64,000 bases of DNA from Dendrophyllia cribrosa (Eukaryota > Cnidaria > Anthozoa > Scleractinia > Dendrophylliidae), in NCBI GenBank assembly GCA_024195265.1, contig JAJLRJ010000005.1, positions 32,949,536-33,013,535 on the forward strand, read 5' to 3'. The translations under genes and the position numbers were made by a program. Each line of letters opens with the position of its first letter. Position 1 is the first letter of the stretch. This document shows positions 1 through 11,719 of the stretch, one piece after another. The notes beneath the pieces were generated by a model. That model was not told where the DNA came from. It made no database searches and saw only the letters and a list, made by a program, of their open reading frames with translations.

Positions 1-184
1 TCAAAAATTGATTGTAGTCAGTGAGGAAGGAAGGCGTTCATTAGCAGATGTAGTAAGTCTTCGGTGTCTTTTTATTTAGGTATTAGGAGTCGAAATATGT
101 AGGCCAAATAAACAAACGCGTACCAGAAGAAGAACAATGACAACAAAGCTATAAAACGCGAATGAATGGAAGTTTTGATGTGTA

Positions 185-376
185 TGTTTGCGACCACAAT
201 GGGTTGTTTGGCACATTGGCCACCGAGCGCATTCGCTAAGTTCGGTTTGTTTGCGACCACAATAATGGGTCGTTTGGCATATTGACCACCAAGTGTATCA
301 TTCGTTCAGTTCGTTTCTCTGTGACCACAATGGATCGTTTGATACACTGGCCACCGAGCACACTTGCTCAGTTCAG
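185..376. repeat. Diverged tandem repeat, about 3 units of 62-69 bp
   Basis: Three successive units share GCGACCACAAT, a run like GGGTTGTTTGGCACATTGGCC, and an ending AGTTCG. They are diverged, so the array is old. The rest of 1-872 shows no gene that I can recognise. Confidence 0.7.
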
Positions 377-872
377 TTTGTTTGTCACAGATCATAGCAA
401 ATCGGCTCAATTCGTGATTCGGTTTGTAGGTCGTTTTATGTCGCTCCTTTCACATGATTTGCAATCAGCTGTGCAATCAACGATGCTTTGAAAAAAAGAC
501 CGAACAACTCCTTAAGTGACACGGAGCAGTACAATTATACTTACCAAATACAGAAAGTTAACATGTCCCACACGAACACGTCAGGCCTATGGAAGAGCTC
601 GCGAAGGGGAAGCACGTGTTTGATCAGAATTTATAGAATTGTAGTGTAGTTTTTATAGCCTACAAACCAGCCTGACTTGTTTCATCAACCTAGAATTTAA
701 TTGCTTAGCTTTCAAAACCATGCAGCAAAATTTGAATCTTTAATGTAAACATTGGGCGCATAAAATAGCTTTCCGGGCCCGAAAAGTTATCAGGACTTTC
801 GAGAAACGGACCCCTGGGCCGAGGTCGCTCGCATACAACTCCCTCCTCCCCCGTCTGATCGTCTTTGTTTGA

Positions 873-992
873 GGGCTTATTTAGCCTGCGAATACAGCCG
901 CCTCTCATCGCTCCCGGCCGCTAGGGGCGTTCGCGCGCCCTTAGCGGCCGGGAGCGATGAGAGGCGGCTGTATTCGCAGGCTAGGGCTTATT
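873..992. mobile_element. 102-bp palindromic MITE with a 9-bp target duplication
   Basis: The body at 882-983 is an almost perfect palindrome beginning TAGCCTGCGAATACAGCCGC and ending with its complement. It is flanked by identical 9-bp direct repeats GGGCTTATT (873-881 and 984-992). A 9-bp duplication suggests a Mutator-like or other 9-bp-TSD superfamily. No coding capacity. A related element with the same TAGCCTGCGA start lies at 7769-7901. Confidence 0.85.
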
Positions 993-1850
993 ATGTAGTT
1001 ATGTTATTTTCATTGAGTTTTTGTGACATCAAAAGCGCCTTAAAAAAAATCAATTTTGATTATGAACTCACGATTAGTGGTTCTACGCGGTTTTAATTAT
1101 CAAGTGACCGCTGTGTTCATCCGAATTCGCAAAAACAAAATCATGGTCGCTTTCGTCCTGTCAGATAAAGAAAACAACCTGCTGGAGAAAGGAGAAGTAA
1201 AGAGTTTTTCAAAATATCAACAAGTTGATTGCATACTGGCAGTAAGAACGAGATCATAAAGTGTGAGTCCTGCTTGGCCATTCATCGACAGCATTCATCT
1301 TTATACAGAAGAACAGCACCGTTACGTTTTTGGCAAGATAAGGTAGATAAGAGGGGAGATGGGTGGGGGGGGGGGGGGGGGGGCGCCCCAGGACCCCCAT
1401 GACCCCCCCCCCCCCCCCAGGGCCCCTCCCTGGATCCAAGTGAAGGTCAAACACTGGGCCTCTTAGGTTTTGTAACAAATGTTTAGATTGATCCTATGTT
1501 CTCTGCGGTTATCTCGATCGTTTTCTGATTTCGATTAAATTAATTAGTAGCATAACTTCCTCGTCTCAATATTGAGTCGCTCGCAGTTCTAGCACTGGCT
1601 CAAGACACTTAGTGAACAAATTTGGTTTTGGTAAGAAAAATTTTATATAAGCCATAATAATTGTGAAGTTTGCAGGAATTAAATAAATTAGAAGACATTG
1701 GTTTATAAATACTCTTTATACAGAATATCATAAATCATATAATTCATATCATATTTCCAATTAGCAAAGAAAACTTGCAGAGATTAAGATTTAGATTGTG
1801 GGTAATCCTTATCGGTATTTTTGGAGATTATTATTTTTAGTTTGGATTTA
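993..1850. other. No gene recognised; G and C homopolymer runs
   Basis: The only conspicuous feature is a run of G (about 1366-1383) followed closely by a run of C (about 1406-1418), which could pair. Short ORFs here have no recognisable similarity. Confidence 0.5.
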
Positions 1851-1852
1851 GA

Positions 1853-1980
1853 CTTGCACACAAGTCGACTGCGAAGCCCCCGAGAGCGCGACAAAGTCGC
1901 GCAAAGCGAGCGACGAAGTCGCGAGAAGCGAGCGACGAAGTCGCAAGAACGAGCGACGAAGTCGCGAGTCGACTTGTTTC
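1853..1980. repeat. Short tandem repeat inside an inverted pair
   Basis: CAAGTCGACT (left) and AGTCGACTTG (right) form an inverted pair. Between them GAGCGACGAAGTCGCGAGAA-like units of about 21 bp repeat four times, each self-complementary around CGACGAAGTCG. It looks like a small foldback or MITE. Confidence 0.6.
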
Positions 1981-2116
1981 GTCTGCACGAAATCGAATTT
2001 AATTTGTATATTGTTGGCGCGAAAATATGGGTGGGCTGGTAAAATAAACAGTTCTCAAATGACTGGATAGTCTGAATTCCACAATGAATGAGGATGACCC
2101 GACTCGGAACTTTCAA

Positions 2117-2422
2117 TTCTGGACCCAATACAACAGCCCTGACTCCTTTCTCGCGACGAAATGATACCTAATCTTTCATCAGTGAAACCAATGGAAAAAT
2201 AACGAGGCAAACTGTTTCTACAATATCTCTTTCGCCATGTTTAAAGAAATCCGGAACAAACAGCGCGATGTGGAATGTGAGACTTTTTCCTGAACCAGTC
2301 GGCGCAATCATTAACACATTTCGACCACTAATGTCAGCTTCAACTACTTTGCATTGATTTTCTCGAATTTCTTCAAAACCAAGCTTATTTAAACCGAAGT
2401 TTATAGCTTCCTCTTTATTCAT
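2117..2422 (-). pseudogene. RecQ-like DNA helicase N-terminal fragment, interrupted by a stop
   Basis: The reading frame starts with ATG at 2422. It shows the start of a RecQ-type SF2 helicase: a motif-0-like FEEIRENQ, Walker A APTGSGKSLTF, and motif Ia-like FPLVSLMKD. The frame then hits TAG at 2168-2170, where the family usually has MKDQ. The same frame continues after the stop with RecQ-like residues (KGVRAVVLGPE) to about 2117, after which similarity disappears. So this is a truncated fragment, about 100 codons of a protein normally several hundred residues long, with an in-frame nonsense codon. The TAG lies before GTATCA, so a splice donor is a weaker alternative, but in-frame homology past it favours a stop mutation. 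Such fragments are often repeat-borne, so it may be part of a transposon. Confidence 0.7.
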
Positions 2423-5269
2423 TTTCCTCGCAGTTCTTCACCTCGTGTGCGCGTGAGCAAGCAAAGGATCAAGTTTCCCGGAAAGTGACGTCATGAAACT
2501 TAGCGTTCTCTGATTAGACATCAATGCTGCCACAACCCCGACACACCGCCGACCCAAAAACAGGTCGGTAAAAAATGGCGCGCTGCAGGCGAGAAAAGTC
2601 CGTTCTCCGGCCGACCACCCAAAACGAAAATACCAAAAACGGACTTTGAGAAAGTCTAGTTTGGATTTAAAACCTGCTTCAAAAACCTATTAATAATTCA
2701 TAGGCATATCAGCCTATCACAGACAATTGGATCACGTGCATGAACCTTTATCAAACTAAAACTGCAAGGAAACGCTACACCTTCCCTCGGCATGGCCAAT
2801 ACCTTACGCATGCGCACAGCTATATCACCTTGGCAGTGGCAGCCATGGACAGCTGTTTCGTTCACATGTCACATGTCCTATGTGGAGCTGGCGCCCTGGC
2901 ATTTGACATTTGTCTTTGAATTAATCTCCGGGGAAGGGGGGTTGTATGTCCAAATAATTTAATTATCGTTGAATTTTTAATGAAAATGATTTTTCAGTGA
3001 TTACTAACTTTTAATAGTTTCAGTGACTTTTGATAATTTTGTTTTTGTAAAGTTCTCCGACAAAACTAGCAACCAACAGTTTGGCAAGTAAAGTGTTATT
3101 TGAATGACACCAGCGCCCTTGTGTTAGCTGCAAGCTGCTTTTTTCTACTCGTTTCCTGCCACTGAAAAAAATTGTCAGAAGTTTTATCCACCGTACCAGT
3201 CAACTTTGGTATAGCATTTTTATGAGTAGATTACTTTTCCTCAGAATTTTAAAATCCCAAAACTTTCGACAGGAGACGAGAAGTATGGTCACATGTGCAG
3301 ATAAGTTGTATGTTATTTTCTTGTATGCTAATTTCCTCTTTGCACAAAAGAGCAGTTGTAGTTCAGTCAATCTACGGTTTAACATAAAAAAATTGCATCT
3401 GAATTTTTTTCAACTCCATGCGATCAAGGGTGGTCTACTTAGCAACATACTAAAAGTCCCCCAAAATCCGTTCAGTGGAACTTATCAAAATTTGGCATTA
3501 AAAATTGTAAGCTTTTTTTAATGCGTTTCTCTTAAACAGAAAAAGACTGAGATGGGAGGGGGAGGGGGGGGGGGGGGGGAATTCTTAATCATTCATTTCC
3601 GTTTGTTTAAAGTAATACATTGCTTCTACGCCAGACATTTTTTTTGCACAAGGTACCCATGAGGTGATTACTATACTTTCTCTGAAACACCAGATTATAA
3701 TTTCCTCCTCATTTAGCTTGTAAAAATAGGATAATATCACCAAGATACCCTAGCTCTAAGGAGCTTATATCTAATCGAGGCCAGAATAAAAGCGCTCCAG
3801 GCCATAATTTTTTCACGTGTATCTGTGCGTGCTGCAGTGTACAGTCAGTTACATTAAATAACCTTTAAAAGAAAGTGACATGCCGGTCTCATGTCCGTCC
3901 GTATTGGAAGCAGCTTCCTATTCTAAAACGTCCCCCTGCATCAACAATAAATTCCGATTTTGTTGCACATCACTGGAAACAATCCCCCAGGTGTTGATTT
4001 AAGTGGAAAAATTAAAGCGCATTGTATCGACACAGGATGGCCTCCTTTCTCGCCATAATGATCTCGTCCTAGCAACTGAACAGTTAAATGTGTTACTAAA
4101 ATGCCATGTCCTTTAGTCAGGAACTCAGTCACTTCTATGATTTATGCACACAAACAAAATATTGACACATCTCTCCAGACCCAGCAATGACTTGATTTTG
4201 TTTTGGTATTCTAGATTTTTCTGATCAACGATCAGTGAACGATTTATACTTGTACTCAAGCTGGCTGAAGTCTTAAAGAACAGATCATGTGCATAAATAA
4301 TAATATACCAAGGTAAAGCAGGGCAGACAGGTTATTCTTCCATTTCTTTTCGCTTCAAAATACGATTTGTTTGTGCAAAGGCTAGTCGTTATTGGTCTTT
4401 ATCGTGTGGACTATTAGTATCGCTGCATGGCCTTCACCATCAATAGCCTCTGAGTAAATTAATAGAACGCTGCTGCTTTGGTTCAGTTACGAGGAAGTTC
4501 TCTTCTTTAATTTTAAAACCACACTACAATCAATACCAACACAAAACTGGGATGCGCTTTCCTGCAAGTATGCGTTTGTATCATGACTCGGATGCGGTAG
4601 ACTAATCGCGCTCCAATCAGTGCAGATCCGTCTAAAGCCTTTCACCCTGCGATCAGATACACGGCTCAGTGTACAGCTATTTCAAATAACATTGTCAATT
4701 TCAAGCTTACGCAAGAAGAATTAAAGAAACCGGAGGATGAGTAGTTGTAAATCCGTCTATGTTTGTAGTTGTCATTGCTACAATGAGAAAAATACCGAGA
4801 AGCAGCTTAGCACGAGAAAGGTATATTGGTGATTGGTGAACATTTCAACTTTCAATTTAAACAGTGTCAAGATGGCATATAGCACAGACTAGTTACATGT
4901 AAAACACATTTATTTGCATGGTCTTATGAATTAAACTGAACGGCTCTTATATATTAGATAATTCATGTAGGAGATTAATAAGACGCTACCATACCACGTC
5001 TAGGTTAGATTTTGTTTGAAAAACAATGGACCCCAAACTTTTATAAGCGTATATAACTATTCACCGAAGTGGAGGTGGCTAGTGGTGGATATTTACCAAA
5101 CCGTGAATTGGCGAGGTAAATGTCCATGCACCACTGGCCAACGACACTGAAGTAAATAGTTGTTTTAGTATATACTAAAACAGTGAGGCAATATAGCACG
5201 GAAATTATGATTTTGAACTCATTTATTCCTGTCAATGATTACAATTTTCGCGCTCAAATTGCTGGGAGG
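2423..5269. other. Intergenic, no gene recognised
   Basis: About 2.8 kb of AT-rich sequence with only short unrecognised ORFs. A G-rich homopolymer run lies at about 3555-3580. I see no conserved exon, RNA gene or complete mobile element. Confidence 0.4.
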
Positions 5270-6474
5270 TTAAGAGCCAATGTCTGAAATTTTCGAAAAT
5301 CGGGCGTCACTCACAAAATTTCGGATTTCTTCATATTTTGCCCAAATAATCTCTATAGTGAAGTATTTTCAAAAATAACATTAAAAATTGTAACGGCGTT
5401 TTATTTTTTTCGAAAACGGGCAAAGTTTGAAAAACGGCAAATCGGCGGCCTTTCAGTTGTGAAACTGGCGAAAAATTACACATTTTCATCTCGCTCGTAC
5501 AGAAAAACGCGATGCCATACATAAATAAAATGTGGCTACAACATAAACACGCTCTTGTTCTTCACACTACTGTTATTTACTTTGGATTAGCAGTTGAAAT
5601 AAGAATATTTCGACCGTTAGAAGAAACACGATTTCTTCCATTTTAAAAATTAGCAAATTTGAACCAATTTCAACGCCGTGGAAACCCAATTGGTACGTTG
5701 AGTTTGAAAACAAAATTAAGACGGTCTTGAAGCACAACTTCTGTTGTTTACTGTGGTGAAATATTTCTGGCGGCACTTTAAAAGTGCCCCGTCGAGAGAC
5801 CAAAATGTGAAGGGTAGTTTGACACCAGGAGAACTTGTGACACGAACTTGAGCGCCGCCACTGCGCACCAAATGTTTATCGCTAAAAATAGTTCCTTTGA
5901 GGTAGAGCCTTTTTCAGAATCGTAAAGATTTCAGAAGAACTTTATATATCCTTTGCTAACTTAAAATGATATCTTTTAAGCAGTTTGTTGGGATACGGAG
6001 TAGAGACACGAACATCGATCATGTTGTGCGACCTTACAAATAACAGCGATCAACACTTACCCGCTTTTTCATCAGAAAATTAAACTGACCCGAACCTTGA
6101 ATTGCGTTTATAATAAAGACAATCCTGCACTCCGATCCATTATATTGCTGTGTTTGGAATATCTGAGCCTTGTAGATCATATCATAGCGTTATTTACTCC
6201 AAATTTGTTAAAACAACTGACAGTTCGGAAGTTTCCCACAATGTGTTGCAAAGAGATTGCGTGACGCGTAGCACACTGGAATTTGCTGCGTGCTTATGGT
6301 ATCGGTCAAGGAAAGAACATTAATATAATTGCCGTGGAAAAGTCACAGGAGTAACGTCCGTTTTTGGAAATGTATAAATGTATAAAGTCTGTTTCCTTCG
6401 TTTTGGTACAATTTTAATTCATGTTCAAATCGTCTTTCAGGTATATTTGGTAGATAAATATACAAGTCATTTAT

Positions 6475-6506
<32 letters not shown>

Positions 6507-6521
6507 GGGGGGGGGAGGGGG
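6475..6521. repeat. Long G homopolymer with A interruptions
   Basis: About 45 bases that are almost all G. A second run lies at about 7084-7110. Both are potential G-quadruplexes and common sites of length error in assembly. Confidence 0.8.
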
Positions 6522-6620
6522 TGTCACCCTCACTCTTTCACTAAGCCCCTTGCCGGCTCTTTTGCGATAACACACCGCCTTTATTCTGCTACGAAGTTAT
6601 GTTTTCAATACTCTTATAAA

Positions 6621-6811
6621 CTAATTTCGATTTTGAGGTGTCAATTGCAATACTGCATTATATTGACGGCTAGTTGGGAGAAAATGCATTCCGTATTGGG
6701 CGGAGTCGCGAAGCGGCGGAGCCCCGCGGACGGTGCCCAGTACGGAATATATTTTCTTCCAACGCCGTCAATATAATGCAGTATTAACGCGCGCCTTAAA
6801 ATCGAAATTAG
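6621..6811. repeat. Hairpin palindrome (MITE-like)
   Basis: Outer arms CTAATTTCGATTTTGAGG and CCTTAAAATCGAAATTAG and inner arms AATACTGCATTATATTGACG with its complement pair across a GC-rich centre. A second small hairpin built on TTTTGAGACGTCAATA follows at 6823-6864. Confidence 0.7.
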
Positions 6812-7768
6812 TTTTGTCTAGATTTTTGAGACGTCAATACGACTTTATATTGACGTCTCAAAAGCAAGCAAAAGTATCTGAGAATAGTGATACTATTACG
6901 TACAGATGTGAGCTACAGCTGGCTGTCAGTTCTGTTTTCGGCTGGTGGGTTTAAAACTGTTTCTGTGACATCTCCACCGCAAGTTACAGTCTCAACAGCC
7001 ACGTCCGATGACAAGGAAAACAGTCCTGAACGTCCAGCATCCAATGTATTTTCATGCCCACAGAAAGGCTGCATCCCGGGTAGGGCGGGGGGGGGGGGGG
7101 GGGGGGTGGGGGTAATTCCCAAAAATACCTATACGGGTATGTGCCGCCTAACGGGGTCGTAATTTTGGGACTTCTGGTCTAGAACGAACGGGTATCCATT
7201 TTAGAGACATTTCCTAGAACGAGGTATAATATTTCGAACGCACGAAAGCTTCATAAGATGGTGAATAAAGAAATTGTAAATCGTGACTTTATCGCCTTTA
7301 TCGTCTGTTTGAAATCAAAGCAATTATGTTGCTGATTTGTGTAGAAACAGAATTGTCGTATTTTGATGTATAAGTCGAACAAACAAAGAAATAACTTTTT
7401 TAAAAAATGGGCTATTGAAAGTTACGCAATTTCTACGAAATCTAAATTAAATACGCGCAGGATATTCCAGAAGTGGTGTTGACCTTGGGATTGTCTAGTT
7501 ACACGCCCACTTGTACTCCTAACCAGAATCTGACTTTCAACGTCCACAAGGCCGTGGACAATCAGGGATAGGCGGCTGACAGCCCAGCGAGCTTCGAGGG
7601 TCTGCCATCCGAGATCGCATATCATTTTCCATATCATTTTTCTAGAATCAGAGTGTTAAAAATTGACCTATTTTTAGAATGGGGTAACATTTTGAGTGCA
7701 AATTCTTTCTAAAACGGGGTCTAAATTTGGAGACCCGGGCGGCACATACCCAGCCAAGACATATCCGA

Positions 7769-7901
7769 GTACCCCCCTAGCCTGCGAGCAAGCTCTCGGG
7801 GTCGGGACCGGGTTCGCGATTTGGGAGGGGAGGAGGCCCCCCCGAACCCCTTCCTCCCAACCTCTAAGAACGAGAGCCTTGCTCACAGGCTAGTACCTCC
7901 T
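7769..7901. mobile_element. MITE with TAGCCTGCGA ends and a 9-bp imperfect duplication
   Basis: The body at 7778-7892 begins TAGCCTGCGAGCAAGCTCTC and ends with a near complement. Flanks are GTACCCCCC (7769-7777) and GTACCTCCT (7893-7901), 7 of 9 identical. The terminal octamer matches the MITE at 882-983, so both belong to one family although their interiors differ. Confidence 0.75.
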
Positions 7902-8826
7902 GGGGGCTGCATCAAAGTGTTTCAACGGCCGTCCGACCTGTAACGTCATCTGTCATTAGAAGCCTGCTCCAGGTCACCGGAGAGGCACACCCTAATGAAC
8001 CTGGCCAAACAACAGTACGCCACCCTCCTCAGCGAAAGCGTTGCACTTCTCCCTTTCTTTGCCACTCTCAAGCTCAGTTAGCAGCTCAAACAAAGGCCAA
8101 AGCCTCAAGGCGGGCTGGGCGCTAAAGGAAATGGAACAGCCCTTGCTACCAATTCAATGAAAAGCAGAAAGCCTACCTGGAGGCTAAATTTACTATTGGT
8201 CAATCCACAGACAGGAAGGTCGACCCGGATGTAGTTACAAAAGAAATGCGTCGTGCCCGTGCCCGGCAGTGAAGAAAAAAGCGCCATCGATGGCCCTCCT
8301 TGAAGATTTTGAGGATAGTTGCCCTTGTAAAGCTAGAAAATGAAGGGCCAATGTAATGCAAGATTGCTAACCACTTTTACAGTTTTATTTTCTCTTGTAA
8401 GAAGATTGAAGAAGCCTTGTGTGATGCATGATTTGTTTTCCGCCTTGAGGCTGTGCAAGAATTTTTTTTTCGAGATTATTCCATACTTTTCTTTCGCACG
8501 CTGCGAACGATTTTTTTTCTCTACTTTTGCTGTGCAGGAATTTATTTACAACAATGGAGTGCATGATTGGCTTTATCATAAACGCAATTCAAGGCTCGGG
8601 TTAGTTTAATTTTCTGATGAACTATTAACGGAAAGCGGGTGCAATAGTGGCTAAAAAGAAAAAAATATCTTTGAATTTCACTTTTGTTTTCGAAAATATA
8701 TTGTATTGAATGATGCAAAAAGCACTTTCGAGCCTCCCGACGTCAAAAATCAATATAGAAGGCATGCACTCGGACCCCACTAGAGCCTCAAGTTCTACAA
8801 CTAAAGGACCGGCCCCGCCCACTTTA

Positions 8827-9211
8827 TAAAGTCCCATTTACACGAGCAATTTTTCGTTGACAAGTTTTCCTTGACAAGGAAAAATTGCTCGTGTAGATGG
8901 AGAATAGTGGACAATTTTTCCTTGTCAAGGAAAAGCTGGCATGCTAGCTTTTCCTTGACAAGGAAAAATTGTCAAGTCAGAAATTTGCTCGTGTAGACGG
9001 ACAACAAGGAAAATGTGGCAAGGATATTATTGATTTAGGCATTGTGGGCACAACCGAAACTTATCAAGGAAAACTTGCTCGTCGTCTACACGAACAAGGA
9101 AACCTTGTCAATGGAAAATTGTAAAGGAAAACTTGTTAATCATCTACACGAGCAATAAAAATTGACAAGTAAACTTGTCAAGGAAAAATTGCTCGTGTAA
9201 ATGGGGCTTAA
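8827..9211. mobile_element. PIF/Harbinger-like MITE, TAA-flanked
   Basis: Terminal inverted repeats AGTCCCATTTACACGAGC and its near complement (GCTCGTGTAAATGGGGCT) bound 8830-9208, with TAA on both sides (8827-8829, 9209-9211). The interior repeats AAGGAAAAATTGCTCGTGT-like blocks in both orientations. A 3-bp TWA duplication and GGGCC-ATTTACACGAG-type ends are typical of PIF/Harbinger MITEs. Confidence 0.75.
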
Positions 9212-10539
9212 ATGACACTGACCTGAAACCTTTTCCACGGCAATGTTCTTTCCGTGACCGATACATATTCATATTAAAGCACGCAACAAATTCCAGCGTG
9301 CTACGCGTCACGCAATCTCTTTGCAACACATTGTGGGAAACTTCCGAACTGTCATTTAGCGACTGTTGTTTTAACAAATTTGGAGTAAATAACGCTATGA
9401 TATGATCTCAGCAATATAATGGATCGGAGTGCAGGATTGTCTTTATTATAAACGCAATTCAAGGTTCGGGTCAGTTTAATTTTCTGATGAAAAAGCAGGT
9501 AAGTGTTGATCGCTGTTATTTGTAAGGTCGCACAACATGATCGATGTTCGTGTCTCTACTCCGTATCCAAACAAACTGCTTAAAAGATATCATTTTAAGT
9601 TAGCAAAGGATACTGATATAAAGTTCTTCTGAAGTCTTTACGATTCTGAAAAAGGCTCTATCTCAAAGGAACTATTTTTAGCGATAAACATTTGGTGCGT
9701 AGTAGCGGCGCTCAGGTTCGTGTCACAAGTTCTCCTGGTGTCAAACTACCCTTCACATTTTGGTCTCTCGACGGGGCACTTTTAAAGTGCCGCCAGAAAT
9801 ATTTCACCACAGTAAACAACAGAAGTTGTGCTTCAAGACCGTCTTAATTTTGTTTTCAAACTCAACGTACCAATTGGGTTTCCACGGCGTTGAAATTGGT
9901 TCAAATTTGCTAATATTTAAAATGGAAGAAATCATGTTTCTTCTAACGGCCGAAATATTCTTATTTCAACTGCTAATCCAAATTAAATAACAGTAGTGTG
10001 AAGAACAAGAGCGTGTTTATGTTGTGGCCACATTTTATTTATGTATGGCATCGCGTTTTTCTGTACGAGCGAGATGAAAATGTGTAATTTTTCGCCAGTT
10101 TCACAACTGAAAGGCCGCCGATTTGCCGTTTTTCAAACTTTGCCCGTTTTCGAAAAAAATAAAACGCCGTTACAATTTTTAAAGTTATTTTTGAAAATAC
10201 TTCACTATAGAGATTATTTGGGCAAAATATAAAGAAATCCGAAATTTTGTGAGTGACGCCCGATTTTCGAAAATTTCAGACATTGGCTCTTAATAACACT
10301 TGCTATCCCGAGTTTCAGTAGCCAATCAGAGCGCGCCAACAACGCTATCCACCGTTTTAGTATATAATAAATATAAATAATTTATATGCATATGCTAATC
10401 AAATGAAGCTGAATAAACTCATAATTTCAGTAATTGTGGTTATAAGTTTTATTTGATTAAGGTTTGTACATTTATTATTAGTACATTAATTAAAAATACA
10501 TTTAGCCTTTCTTCTTCACGCAGTTCGCAATGTAGGTTG

Positions 10540-11631
10540 TTATTCACGGTGATCTGAATGACCTGAGGAGAGAGAAACACGATCAACAAAATATACACAT
10601 GAAGAGGTTTCAATTGTTAACAATGACGTTTTCCGTAAAAGAAGAAATAATGAAAAATAACCGATTAATGTTATAAACTGCAAACTTGTTTTATAACATC
10701 GCGTATTATTATTATTATCGCGTCATTGTAGTGTAGGATCTCTGCAGTCACTAGTTTAATCCCCGCTGTTGTTAAAAAACTGGTCATAAAAAATGGACAG
10801 GACTACAGTCATCACTGACACGAATTGTGTTGTGCTTAACTTAAATTATGTTGAATGGACCGAAATTTAGTTTGGCTTAAAAGATCGAAGTATTACTCCC
10901 AGAAATGTGACTGAGAGCTGATCCAAGGCGAATAGTTTGTAAACACGCCACCAGACAAAGATATAACAAAAATAGTGCAATTTAACCCGCCCCGCCCACC
11001 CCTTCCTGTTTTCTATTATTTTGACGCGTGGGCAATTTAACATAATTTTTCAAGTCATTTATACTCTTTAAACCAAAAAAAAAGCTTAAAACAGGGAAGT
11101 TATAGTTTGAAGCTTAGGTCGAAGGGGTAACATTTGGAAAACATTCATTCATGAAGAACATGAAAGCGAGACCACGCCAGCAGGCTATGACCTTGCATTG
11201 ACATGGATTACAACTTACCCAATCAGCAATACATGCAAGTTTTGCGGCAGTATTTTTGTAGTCTTTTGATGAATCTGGACCTAAAGCAGTTTAGAAACAT
11301 AGTCTTGCAATATATAGGCTTGAGATCCACGCATTCTATGAATAATAAAACAACTACAGTTACAAAAAAAATACACTGATTATTACTTTCATTTCTTTAA
11401 ATTTATTGGTTCATCGGTGATGGAAAAAACGAAAAGTACGAAGAATGAAAGTCTTACCAGATTAACTTCAGTTTAACTGTTTATAAGAATAAAAAGACTA
11501 AAACAAATTAAAGATCTACCTTCAAAAGGATAAATCTGGCGTTCTCCTCTTTCGTCGTCAGCTTTCACTAGACACGTTGACAAAACCAGCAGTGCTAAAT
11601 TAAAAGTGATTAAACTTTGTAATTTAAACAT
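10540..11631 (-). CDS. Short secreted peptide precursor, two exons (11631-11520, 10562-10540)
   Basis: Exon 1 (11631-11520) encodes an ATG followed by a good signal peptide (about 24 residues, hydrophobic core ending CLVKA) and then an acidic stretch, DDERGERQIYPFE. It ends at a donor (GAAG then GTAGAT). Exon 2 begins after a strong acceptor (TCTCTCTCCTCAG, CDS from 10562) and the join stays in frame (phase 1), adding only GHSDHRE before TAA at 10542-10540. The total is 44 residues and the predicted mature peptide about 20. Support for a real gene: a TATA box (TATAAAAA, 11717-11710) about 80 bp upstream of the ATG and an AATAAA-type signal near 10470. I do not recognise the family. It may be a secreted hormone-like or epithelial peptide. 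The exact 3' exon is the weakest part; another acceptor or an extra small exon is possible. Confidence 0.5.
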
Positions 11632-11709
11632 CTTGTCGTGTTGTTGTTCTTGTCGTTCGTGTGTTTCTGTACTTCTTTTGCTTTAATTATTTGATGCCAT
11701 GTAGCGTGC

Positions 11710-11717
11710 TTTTTATA
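11710..11717 (-). promoter_or_regulatory. TATA box of the short secreted-peptide gene
   Basis: TATAAAAA preceded by AAG on the minus strand, about 80 bp upstream of the ATG at 11631. The same AAGTATAAA context precedes the Cys-rich peptide gene at 21192. Confidence 0.55.
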
Positions 11718-11719
11718 CT

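Larger units (their letters stand above)
5270..10293. mobile_element. TTAA-flanked DNA element with about 1.08-kb inverted arms
   Basis: Two inverted arms (5274 to about 6350 and about 9212 to 10289) carry the same sequence on opposite strands, starting GAGCCAATGTCTGAAATTTT. TTAA lies directly outside each arm (5270-5273, 10290-10293). TTAA targets are typical of piggyBac and Kolobok superfamilies; I see no transposase, so the superfamily is undecided. The 2.9-kb interior holds later insertions: hairpins, a 9-bp-TSD MITE, poly-G runs and a TAA-flanked MITE against the right arm. Mirrored short ORFs in the arms are a by-product of the inverted duplication. The right arm lacks a few bases found in the left and the reverse also holds, so the element is not recent. 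Confidence 0.8.

Noticed and set aside
1784..2128. Separate 114-codon gene
   Set aside because: It is the continuation of the RecQ-like frame after its stop, running into non-coding repeats.
9760..10232. ORFs of 63-76 codons repeated at 5331-5803 on the other strand
   Set aside because: They are mirror copies in the arms of the TTAA element without any recognised domain.
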